Assembly (NCBI GenBank): GCA_905178155.1
Contig: CAJINV010000012.1
Coordinates: forward strand, 3,219,144 to 3,283,143
Source: Amoebophrya sp. A120
Lineage: Eukaryota > Sar > Dinophyceae > Syndiniales > Amoebophryaceae
Length of the DNA stretch: 64,000 nt
Direction: 5' to 3'
Positions 23,801 through 35,800 of this stretch are shown piece by piece. The notes beneath the pieces are model-generated. The model saw only the letters and a program-made list of their open reading frames with translations. It made no database searches and was not told the DNA's origin. The position numbers were made by a program, and so were the translations under genes. Every line of letters begins with the position of its first letter. Position 1 is the stretch's first letter.

Positions 23801-26800
23801 TGGAGGTGGTTCCTCGTTGCCCAGTTCTTACACTGGTGGTGCGTCGGATCATTTTCATCCTCTGACGTCGGGGGGAGAAATGGTGCACAAGGCTTCTAAA
23901 GTTGTACCAGAAAAGCCTATCGAGCTGGACGACCTGGCGCAAGAAAACGAGCGGATGCAGAACATTATCCGGCAGTTATCATATGTAAAAACGTCCCCAC
24001 CCCATAGTCAAGCTGGGAAATTAGCAACACAAATCTAGAAGTTTTGGGAGCCACGCATGACACGTTGCAGTTCGTAGTGTAGTGCAGGCTCGTAAGGACA
24101 GCGGCGTCACAAATCCATCCGCTCATCCTGTTCCCGGCAGTACAAATCCCAAAACACACCTAGAAATGCCTCTCATGGGGACCCGCATTACAAATGTTTC
24201 TGTAGATGCAAATCTGCATGACAACTGTTGGGTGGGGACGTTTTTACTCAGGATAGCAGTTGGTAGAACAGAGCCATGTGGTGCGACGGGCCAAGGAGCG
24301 CGAGGTGATCAAATTTTTCCAGCTTGACGACCTTACCGGGGACGCTGACAGTGCCTTTTTTGATCAAGATTTGGTGGAAGCAATGCTTTTCGGGTCGTCG
24401 TTTCCGGCAGGCGAAGATGATGATGAGGTTGAGCAGGAGGTTTTTGGGGAACACGCCGAGAAGACAACAGGATCCGAAGACGTGGTGGCCGTCGCTGCGA
24501 GTGGTCCGGGGAAAATTCTAGCGGCAGCCGGACCTCCTGCAGCACCACCTGCAGGTCCTAGCAATAAGACCAAAATGGAAAAAATGAAGAAAAAGATGAG
24601 CAGCAGGCTGAACGAACAAGGAAATAATTCGGCGAAGAATTCGTTTCTCGCGGTGGCGGAGAAGTTGCAGCTTTCGCCGAAGGAAATTCTGCTCCGCTCG
24701 CCCGGCGGGTCGATGCTGTCGCCACTCAACAGCCCCGCGGGGGCGAACTCCTTCCGGTACTACTGCCGACAGAGCCTATCCCTTTTGGGGCGCGAGATGG
24801 AAAAGAGTAGAAACTCGGAGGCAAATGTTAAAACACAGGACCAGACCGGTGACGATAGTGACGCTGCGAGAGATGATGTTGATGAGCTACATGGCGAGAG
24901 GACTAACCTTCTGTTCGGAACTGCAGGGGCCGCAGGATTGAATTATGCTCGAACTACCTTCACGACATCAAAAGCACAAGCCCAAACGCCGTCTCTTGGT
25001 GGCAAGAATTCATCTTCTTTAACATCTTCCGTCGACACTACTTCTACGCCTCCTGTGACCGAGACGACATCCACTTTATCGAGTAGCCGCCCAAGGGCAA
25101 GCATCGTTTCCTTCCACAGTGTTCTAGATGATCATGACGATGCAAGTGGGGCTGGTGCAGCCACCGCGACAAGTAGCGTTGCTGATGCTTCTGGACCAGC
25201 TGTCGACGTTTCGGCAACGATGGATTCTATTCTCAACGGTACTCACGGCCCGGGGGGCCGCACCTGGAACAAAGGCCTTTCGATCATTCTCGATTCCCCC
25301 GAGTCGGATGATAATACTGGTTTGAACAGCAGCACGACGCCAGATGAGCTGCTGCACCAGGGAAGTAGTAGTGGCACAACTACCTCTAACTACCGGAGAC
25401 ATACGACCGCGAACAGCAACTACGCACTTAATAGTAGTAGTACAGCGAGCAATTTGAACCTGATGACAGACGACGAGATTATGAAGCTGGGAGACGAGGT
25501 CGAGGATGAAAACGGAAGGGCAGTTTCTGCCAGCATGAGGACTGTGGCACGGTACAAGCGGCTAAATTCCAACCCGGGGATAGAGCAGAACAACACGAGT
25601 GCTTCTTCTTGTGCGACGGCTTCTATTGCGGGGGGTGGGGCCACTAGCACTAGCGGCAGCTCAGGTGTTCATCTCGGTGGTGGCCCATCTGCATCAACAA
25701 TTCCCGGTATGGGACCCCGGAAAAGTACGATGAGAGGTACTAACAAAGCGACGCAGATCAAGAATGCAGCCGCAGGAGCACCAGAAACGAAGTCTGCGTC
25801 TCTGGAAAATGGTATAAGTAAATCATTTTCGTTTACCATTTTTTCCCGCACCGTTGACGTCACGATTCGGATCTGTAGAAATTGCGGTGGATGAAAATGA
25901 AATTTTTGTCGTCCGACAGCTTTGAGAGAGGAATGTGAAAAAAGAGCTGGCTCCGGTCGTGCTCGAGGACCGATAGAAATAGAATCGCAGGATATAATTC
26001 ACTGTCTACATCACCAGATTTTTGTCCCAGCCCCGGCGCAGCGCCTGTAGAGGAGCTCACGACAGTGGTCGACCACACCCTTGGAGTTGTTCCTCTGATT
26101 GGTAAGACACCTTCCCTCGCCGGGCGGGTTTCGATCTGCGTCCCGAATCAGAGCGCAGCGCCAGCGGCCTCACCAGGTCCACCACCGCCTGGGGTCGTCT
26201 TGAGTAGTGGCGAAACAAGTTCATCTTACAACAGCCAAAACATCAATTCGCAAGCGCAGAAGCGGTCCTCAGTCCTGACTCGCGCGGGGCAATCGGATAT
26301 GCTCCGGCGCCCGTCGATTTTGAAAAAAACCACGGACCCTATCAGAAGTTTTCGTTCAGGTTCCATGTTCCAAAGCTTCAGTCGCAACGCCTCGCTGCTG
26401 CCGTCGCATTTATCAAAGGTAAAAATGTCTGGGTCTGGAAGAATTCATGTTTGTCATGCTTGTCCGGCATGACTCTTAAATCTGTCATGCACGTTACCCA
26501 AGAGCTCCGTTTTTCTGTGATGCAGAAGCGCAGTAGTTTGTCATGCAGAGTAGGCAACACCTAGGATAGGAACTCAGAAACTTGTCATGTTGATTCAGCA
26601 TTTGTAGCCTCATCATGAGACGCCACCCAGCATCACAAGTTTCCAGACCCAGACATTTTTCCTTTTGATAGCAGTTTGGCGGAGACAAGTACAACAATGA
26701 TGGTGGCGGAGGGTCCTCGTTTGGATCGGCTTCCGAGTTCCATTCTGATGGTAAGACCGGCAAAAGTTCTTCTGGTAGAGGAAGCGAACCAGGTGGTAGT

Positions 26801-29800
26801 TGTAGCTCTTCCTCTCTGTCGCATAAGCAAAAGCGGCCACTCGTCACATCAGCAATCATTCACACGGAGGAGCTTTTGCCGCTTCTGGAAGCCTTTCACG
26901 AGCGCGCGGAAGACAACTCGGAGGAGCTATTACAGTGAAAAGTGCCCCCCACCCCTGAAATTGCAAAAATTTGTGATGCGAAGTTTCCAAATGAAAACTT
27001 TTTGTCATGCATGAAAGGAGTATGAATCTTTCTGATGCAGAGTCTAGGCATATATAGCATCGCTTGCATGACAAGAGCCGCTCTTCCTAGTTTCCCAACA
27101 TGACAAGAGCCGCTCTTCCTAGGGGCTTTTGCAATACAAACCTTTGCTATTCACGATTGAAAACCTGTGATGCTGATAGATCCAAGAGGGCGAATGTTTC
27201 ATTTGGAAAGGTTTGCAATACAAGTGCTCCCAAGTTCGGGGGTGGGGACATTTTTCATTGTAATAAGAGCTGTGCGGAGGGTCGTGGCAAGATTACTTCG
27301 CGACTTACGGGAGCGAGGTACTTACTTCATATTGTGGTGGACTTCTTCTTCATTTTCTATGACAAAAATTTCCTCATGTCAACCGGGACAAGTGTTGTTT
27401 CTGAACAATGGATGGTCCTCACTCCTGCTGCTTTGATGCCATTCCAGATCATTCCTGCTCATTGTTCCTGCGATATGGACACTGCAACGAACTTTGTATA
27501 TACTTTTTTACCTTTTTTGTACACTCAGGTCGCCATTCCCGGGTCGCCCGCGAATGCGGTGTTTGCGCAAAACCAGAAGCTTGCCCAGGTGCGTATGACC
27601 CGCTCAAACGTTACAATCTCAAACGTTACAATAAAATCTGGAATTTGTCTTGCATGATGAGCATGACAGAATCGCAGAGCACTCCACTTTCTGCAATACA
27701 AATTTCGCCAGATTCTAGCGCGGTTTGGGGCTCCGAAACTTGTCATGCGCAATCCTCCTGTGAGACTAAGTTAGCTCCTGCACTTCTTGCATCACAGATT
27801 TCCATATTCTACTGTAACGTTTGAGATTGTAACGGTTGAGCAAGTTATAGTGCGGAAGGCCCGGTTTGATTTTCGGGGCAAACGCGTCAGCATGATTAAC
27901 AACGCGCTGCTAGGCGGTACTGGTAGTATCGGAGCAAACCTACTACACTCCGGTAGCTCAGACAACCACGCATCTGCAAGCAGGTCGACTGACAATGCGC
28001 CGGTGTCCAAGCAGAATGGGCTAGCGCGGCAGAGTATGAACTGCAAATATGTCTGGGTCTGGAAGATTCTAGACTTGTAATGCTGTCTCTGGATTCTAGA
28101 AAAATTTGTATTGCATGACCAGCAAGAGGACTCCAGTTTGTGCTACGCGGAAAGGGCATCTCTCATGCGGTAGAGGCGTCACAAAGTCCTCTAAAAATCT
28201 GTGATGCTAGGGCATGCATCACAGACATCATGGATCATTCAAAATATGCATGACAAACCTGGCTTTCTTCCAGACCCAGACATTTTTGCAGTTGATACAG
28301 AGTTTGGTGACCAATGCGTTGGTGAATTTCAACCGGGGCAGGGGAGGCGGCCCGGGTATTGAGAGGAAAGATCCCCCCTCCCCATACCGAAGCAGTGTGC
28401 TTCCGAAAATTTGTCTTGCTGATTTGAGACCACAAATCACGTCTGTCTTGCAAGAAGACAACTCCACAGGCTCTGCCGCATTACGCAGGCGATTTGTGAT
28501 GCTGTTGGGCCTACAGCATAGACGTTTCCCATGCTAAGCGCCTAGGCCAAAACCTCTCCGCTCAGGCTTGGCAGGGGCCTGCAGTCCGCTACTGCAAGAC
28601 AGATCTGAGCTGTGTACGCACGTCCAGCATCAGAAATTTCCTCCTGATATGGGGAGGGGGGGGCTTTTCCTTTTGATATCAGGGGGCCATAATTCATCTG
28701 GTTACAGCGAGGAAGACTGGACGCAGGCAGGCGGCAGAACCGGCGCGTCGGGACAAGATCAGGATTTGAACAGCATGCTGCGGCTGCACAACATGCTGAA
28801 AAAACAGGAGGAAGAGATGGAAGTATCCTGTGCAAAAGCATCGTACTCGTATTGCAATCATGCATTGCAAATCTTCTTGTTATAGGTAAATCCGCATTAC
28901 AAATTTTATTTCTCATGCTGAGAAAATTTGCAATGCATTTATACGAGTGCGATACTTTTGCAGTTCATAGGATGAGGAGCGGAATTATTTCCTAAAACAG
29001 CTGAAGGTCGAAACCGCCAGCTTGCAGGACTTGAAAACGCTATCCTGAGAAAAAAACTGTATCACTGTGAACCTATGATGCAGAAAATGAAACACAAAAC
29101 TATTTGTCTTGCTACACACGGAAGGCATTGGATTTTCCAGCGTGGTTTCCCTTCGGGAGTGCGCATAGTTGTGTTGCTGGTCCTGTGCCAGTCGCGGGGC
29201 ATGTTCGGGTGTTCCGGGCCGTGCATTGTGCACCCCTCGGACCCCGCACCCCCCCGGGCTTTAGTCGCGCAGTCTGTTAAGCATGACAAATTTTCACTGC
29301 CATGTGTAAAAAACCTGTGATGCAGATCTTGCAAAATCATCACAGTTAAACAGTTTTTTCGTGGGATAAACGCTCTTGAAAAAGTACTACACAACAACTA
29401 CGAGAAGTACTTCTTCTAGTACTTCTAGCACAACGGCAGGATCTTCAGGCTCTACTTCATCCCTGGGAAAGAATTATGGTCCTCAACAATTCGGTGCCTC
29501 GCCGAACAAAGCGCATTCCGGCTCAACTGCTTCTTTTCACCCATCCGGAGGGAGCAATGGCGCCAATAGTACTTCTTCTTCCTCTGCAAAAACGTCGGGG
29601 GCAGGGGCGGGCGGAGGTCCTGCGTCTTTTGGGCGGCGCATCACACTGCGAACGGTAGCAGAATTGCTGGTGATGTTTGGCGTTTTATGCAACAGAAAAA
29701 CTACCCGGCGCGGACCATTTTGTTCACGCAAGTTTTACATGATTGGAGCTTACTTTTTATATTCGAGCATGACAAGGTTTCGTTGCAGTGCACAGAAATT

Positions 29801-32800
29801 CAAGTTTAAGCAGGGAGTAAATCACATAAGGCCGCTAAGAAGCTTGACTGTGATGCATCTTTATTTTCCACACTGTCTGAATTGAATCTTTGTAATTGCA
29901 AAATCAGTGCGCAAAAGCGATTGGTGCGTTCCGGTGCTTTTTCCCTTGCATTCGCTTTGCCAAATGCGCTTCATGAGATTCGCGCTTTGGAGGAGCTGGC
30001 GCGACTCGTGGCTGCTGACGCTTGTAGTAAGAATCGCGACAGCTCCTGCACCAGTTCCAAAAATAATCTTCCACAAGAACATTTCAGCAGTACAATGCTC
30101 ACGACCGACCGGAATAAAGCAGGAGATGAAAATTACGGCACGAGCAGGTCTTCTTACAAGAGCCAGCAAAGTAGGTGGAGCAACTACAAAACCGGTACAA
30201 GACCCAACAAGCAAAATTATAATGGTCACCACCACCTCCAAGACCAGCAACAACTTTTCACGTTCGATCAGTTTATGACCTTGATTGCCCTTATCAACTG
30301 CAAAAATGTCTGGGTCTGGAAGATTGCCAGGTTTGTCATGCATATTTTGAATGACCCAGCATGATGTCTGTGATGCATGCCCTAGCGTCACAGATTTCTA
30401 GAACAATTCGCGATGCCTCTACCGCATGAGAAATGCCCCCTCCGCGTAGCACAAACTGGAGTCCTCTTGCTGGTCACGCAATACAAATTTTTTTAGAATC
30501 CAGAGACAGCATGACAAGTTTAGAATCTTCCAGACCCAGACATATTTGCAATCCATAGCCCTGATCCGCAAGTGGAAACGGTCGCAGCGGGAAATGTATC
30601 AACTGTAAAAATGTCTGGGTCTGGAAGATTCCGGGATTTGTGATGCATATTTTGTATGATCCATGATTCATGTAATGCATGATCTAGCATCACAGATTTT
30701 TAGAGTGCTTCCTGATGCCTATTCCGCATGACAAATGCCCTCTCCGCGTAGGGGGGACTCTGATGCCCTCTCCGCTTCCTGATGCTCGGGGGGACTCTGA
30801 TGTTTCTCCCGGGCGTAGAAATTGTAGCAGAATTTTTGGAAGAAGTTTTTGACGAAGAAGGGAGAACAAACAGAGAAAGACTGCAGAAAGCAGAGGCTAA
30901 GCTGCGCACGAGAATAGCAAGGCTATACAAGGGAGGGGACATAGACACAAGCTTTCGGGACTACGACCACCGGACGGAGGTGGACGAAATATACCAAAAG
31001 GAGGCCGGACCACCAGTAACGGGATATAGGAGAGGAGAAAAAGTCACAACAGGGCAAGGGAAAGAGAAGAAGGGCGAAAAAGCAAGAAAGACGGAATTTC
31101 GATACTACATGGGAAACCTCCCGCATGACAACAAGAGAAAATGGACCCTAGCGGTTCAATATGTGGACGACGGGACCATTGTCCTGAAGTTTTTTGTAGA
31201 AGATATAGAAGTGGTAGCGGCAGCATTGAAAGCAGCAAGCTGGGCGTACCAAAAAATATATGAAACAGAAGGACAATTTCTGGCGCCCCTGAAGTGTGAA
31301 TTTGCCACGTCGCTGAAAGACCCTGCGAAAATCAGCATTCTGCGGCAGGCTTTCCAGCCTTTTGGAATAATGTTCGAAGAGAAGGACTTCCTGAAGATCT
31401 TAGGAATAAGGATAGTGCCAACGAACAAGGAGGGACAGCGCAAGGCTCTCAGGAGCCAAGTTCAGCAAAGCATAGGAATAGGGCAGCATCTGGCTTACCA
31501 GGTAATGTCAAGACGGAAAAAGCTAGAGGGGGAGGAGCTGGTGTGGATAATCCAAGTGTTCTTTGTGTCGTCGATGATATACTTTCTACCGGTGATGCAG
31601 CTCTATTTCGACATGCAGGACTGGGCGACAATGCTAGGAGAAATATCGCTAACAATAGCAGAGACGATAGGGATGACAGAGGAAACGGTGGAAGAACTGA
31701 TGAGAAAGACGAACACAAATGCAGAAACATTCTACCGCGTAGTTTTCGGGGCGAAAATGCTAGGAATTACAGACCCTATCACGCTGGGGCTGAAAACACT
31801 AAGAGCAACAGCCCAAGCAAACTACTTGACAGACCCGGGGGGTTTCATCCAAATGGCAACAATGCCACTCAAAGTAGTGGGGGAGTCGAAGGCAGGAATA
31901 GCAAGAGCTGTGGAAAGAAAAATAATGAAGAGAAAAGAAGCTGACATAGCACTACTGCAAGCACTCAGAGACGGAGCATCGGTGAGGTTGTCTGCGGGGA
32001 GCGACCTGCGGGGGGTAGGAATAGTAGGAAAAACTAACAAAGCAAAACCGCAGATGGTACAAAGCCAACACGTGTACAGATGCGACAGGAGTCTGCTTGC
32101 GGACAAAATAAGAACAGGGGGGAAAGGCAAGAAAGGACAGAGTGACTACATGACGAAAATATGGGTAAAACACACGAAAAAAGAAGAAGCTACGATGGTA
32201 ACAGTAGAGGAATGGAAGGGGAAAGAAGAACACATGGCAACAATTGAAACGAGGCAGGACCACCTAAAGACAGAAGTTAGGACAGAAGAGCGAAAATTCG
32301 TAGCGTATTGCAATAACGCCATAAGAGCAATAGAGATGGTGAAGAAACAGCAACACGAAGGGAGTGGAGGAGTGTGCGTGTGCTTGCTGGATTACGACGA
32401 GATGAAAGAGAAAACACGGGGGCTTCTGCGGAAAGAGCAAGGGATAGCGTTAGAGCTGCAGGAGGAAATAGAAAAAGCAGAAAAACAGATTCCGGGCTTA
32501 ACAATAGTCAGACGCTGGGGAAAGCAGAACGCGCCAAAAACCCTCGAAAAAAGAGAAACACAAGGGGGCTATACAGAAGCGATACCCTTAAAGGTAGCAA
32601 ACGTGTCGAAGCATGATGATGAATATGCTGAATGGGTTCAGTACGATTTCGGCGAAAAAAATGTACCGACAAAACCGATCTGGGAATGGCCGGAAATGTC
32701 AAAAATAGAAAGACAAGTGTATACCTACCGGAAGATTATAGGAGACGAAAAGAAAGACGGGAAGAAAGCGGAGGAGGGAGGCGGTGACGGCGAGGACGAC

Positions 32801-35800
32801 AGAAGGAAAGACAGCACAGGAGAGAGGAAGGGGAAGGAGGCAAGTAGCAGCGCGAAGGAGAAAGCTCGCTGCGGAAAAGACCCCAAAGGGAACACTGCGA
32901 CGACAGACACGAGCAGGGAGATAGTCAGCGGGTCATTAGCAGAAACTATCAGAAAAATGGTAGAAGGAGAAAAGATAAGAGCACAGAAAGAAGGAAACGA
33001 AATGCTGCAGAGGGCGCTGGACATAATAGGAAGAGCCACAGACCTACTAGAAACAGCCGAAGACGTTCCATTAGAATCTCGCGCGACGTCGAGCAGCAGC
33101 AACAGGAGGGACATGCCGGAAATAACAGAAGAGCGAAAGGAATCAAAAGAAGAAGAAGAGAACGAAATAGAAGAAGATGTGTATTTCTCCCCGGCGCAGG
33201 AGTACCAGGGAAGCCGCTCAGGATACGTGTACAAACTCGGGCGCTTTGGCATGGGGTATTATAAGGATCAAGGACCGGAGGAGGCAACGCGGGAGATGTT
33301 CCAAAAAATTACGATAGGGGGGCCTGGAGGAAAACTGCCTAAGAGGGAAATCTCGAAAGAACAGAAAACAGCGAAAAAAGAAGTCACAGGGGATGCGACG
33401 CGACAAGAGAAGAACACGCAGCAAGTGCGCAAAGTGGCAGAGGAGGAGGAGGAAATAGAAATGACATCACGAGAAGCAGAAGAACCAGGCGGAGAGGGGA
33501 GATCAGGAAGTCTGAGAAAGAAAACCGCCAAAGACATAAGCGAAACAGTGAGGGAGAAAGAAGATGAAAAGGAAGAGGAAAGATTTCCAACATTGGAGGA
33601 GCTGAACGAGAGGGACCGGAAGCGGGACCGCGAAGAGGCAGCAGAACGGGAGGAGGAGCGCAAACGGCAGGAAGAAAGGAGATCTATGAAAAGACCGAAG
33701 TATGATAATGCATTACAGGAAGAGTTAGCCCAAATGTTTAGGAACACGCACTGAAAAACGATGACGAAAGAGATGTTGAAAATAATGAAAAGAAAGAAAG
33801 AGAACGGAACAGAAGGGCGAAAATGGGGGAGTAGTGTTCTGGGTGTCGGCGGAGGGAAGAGGAAGCAGAGGAAAGAAAAAGAAAGAAAAAATGGCTCCCT
33901 CGGTCGTCTCAGCTAGCCTGCAAGGGCTCCGTTTCCGCCAGCTGAAAGGCACGGCGCTGCTAATCATCTCGTCCTCGCCAGCCAATAGGCACGGCGCTGC
34001 TATCCCGTCGTCGTCAACGCGTCCCTTTTACTAGTAGGTGGGAACAGGGTTGCTAATTTAAAGACTGCGCTAAGGCAGCACCCCCCTTCCCCAAGGGGTC
34101 CCCCCGGGGCGGGCGCGGTGGCGGCTCTGCTAACGCGGAGCTTCAAAGTCCGACTCTACCTATGCGCATAAAAAGGGTGCGCGGATGCAGGTCGGTAAAG
34201 TGCTTGAAAGGGGTATGCTTTGGGGTTGCCCGTCATCGTGATAGGGTCAACGTGTGTGACCAATAGACCCCCTGTATACCTAGCGCGCAACCGACCACAG
34301 AAGCTGTAGCGTTAAATGTTTGTAAGAATAACCCAACAAGGCAACACTGGAGCTCCACCTTGCTCGAGGGCTTGGATGGTAAATCAGGTCAGCCACATCT
34401 AGCGCCCACTGGCCGTACTCATGCGTAAGCAATCGCAAGCGGTTCGGCGGATGCGGTCGGGTGGTACCTGTAGGACGTGGAACGGGTGTCCACCTAGGGG
34501 TATTGGCAGAGGCTAAATCTGTTCTAACGCCACGGTATTGGCAGAGGCTAAATCTGTTCTAACGCCACCCTGACAGGAGTCAAATGTCAAAACAACAACA
34601 ACAACGCGTAACACAAACTGGCCCCCTGTTGCTGGTCACGCAATACAGATTTTTTTGGGATCCAAAGACAGCATGACAAGTTGCAATTTTCCAGACCCAG
34701 ACATTTTTACAATCCATAAAATGAGGTTCTACCTCGCTTTTGCGAACAACGAACTCGATTTTTTCTTCCAAAAGTCCGTGCCAAGAGTGCTGGATCGGAT
34801 CTTCTCGGTGGTGCCCAAGTCACGGAATGAGCAGCAAACCTTGATTCTCGTTCTGAACCAAGAGTGGCCGGTATGCATTGCAAATATAATGTCTGTGTTT
34901 AGAAAGATGCAAGCCTACTTCTCATGCTGGTTTTGCATGACCTACCCATGAGGTGTGGAATGCGAGGCCTGGCATAACAGATTCTGTTGGATGTTGATCT
35001 CTATCATGCCTGTCCCGCATGAGCAACTTCCTTTCAAATTGGCCTAAAATGGGCAACTTGTGGGAATGAAGCAACACAGAATCTTTACATGATTCAGATT
35101 TGGCATGACAAGTTATCGCTTTCTTGCAGACACAGACACAATATTTGCAATGCATAGCCGGAATCGGAGGTGGCGGTGTGCAAGCGAGACTTTTTGAATG
35201 TTTGCCACCTGGTGGCGGAGCGGATGGAATCGGTGCGCGTGCGTACTTATCCTGTGCAAAAGTATCGTACTCGTACTAATCGCATTCATGCATTACAAAT
35301 TTCTCTTTCAGGTTAAATCCGCATTACAAATTTTCTTTCTCATGCTGAGGAAATGCGATTTCTACTAGTACGATGCTTTTGCGTTTCATAGTACTGAGAT
35401 GGAAAAGTATTGCAGTATGGGAGGTTTATTTTTCTCGCCTTCCGGAAGAGGACCACTTGCAGGGCGCGCTGCACAACAACACACTGGAACTACATCTCCC
35501 ACCTCCGTAGCAAATCTTCACTCGGGCAAAATGTTAGCCAGTTCCATTACGAATAAACATACTGCCGGAATTTATTCAGGACTACCACAACTTTCCACCT
35601 CAACCTCCGCCTCTTCAGGAGCGCCGGCGAGTAGTAGTAATCCCGTATTAGCGGCGAGAAGGGACTTTCTGCAGGCCCGGTCGGCGTTTATTCACCAGCT
35701 GATTACCCTCAACAGGTACGAAAATTCTTACACTGGTTCTTTCGCCCTACTTCATCCTGGGGGAGTGGTCTCCGACCTGGAACCTTGGCCCGATCTACAC

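Larger units (their letters stand above)
30751..34604 (+). mobile_element. 5'-truncated non-LTR retrotransposon inserted in an introner
   Basis: The insertion point is bracketed by CGCGTA at 30745-30750 and 34605-34610. The intact neighbour at 30292 reads CCGCGTAGCACAAACTGG across the same place. The 3' end is a short CAA repeat (34590-34604), typical of target-primed LINE insertion. The body carries one long ORF (30782-33754) and an 850-bp 3' non-coding tail with a 35-bp tandem duplication. The missing N-terminal half of the reverse transcriptase marks 5' truncation. Base composition is A/purine-rich on the + strand, unlike the flanking genes. Confidence 0.92.
30597..34718. mobile_element. 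Introner, family A2, TSD AAATG, split by a retrotransposon
   Basis: The left part 30597-30750 and right part 34611-34718 together make a normal A2 element of about 260 bp: ends TATCAACTGTAAAAATG and CATTTTTACAATCCATA. AAATG occurs at 30592-30596 and 34719-34723. Excision of the whole 4.1 kb plus one repeat joins KWKRSQREM to RFYLAFANN in frame. A 34-bp exon separates it from the previous introner. Confidence 0.95.

Noticed and set aside
30782-33754. Host gene interpretation of the 990-codon ORF
   Set aside because: The YVDD motif, truncation, CAA tail and flanking CGCGTA duplication show a retrotransposon inside an introner.
34000-34500. Structured GC-rich stretch as rRNA, tRNA or SINE
   Set aside because: There is no recognisable tRNA boxes or rRNA core, and it lies within the 3' tail of the retrotransposon.
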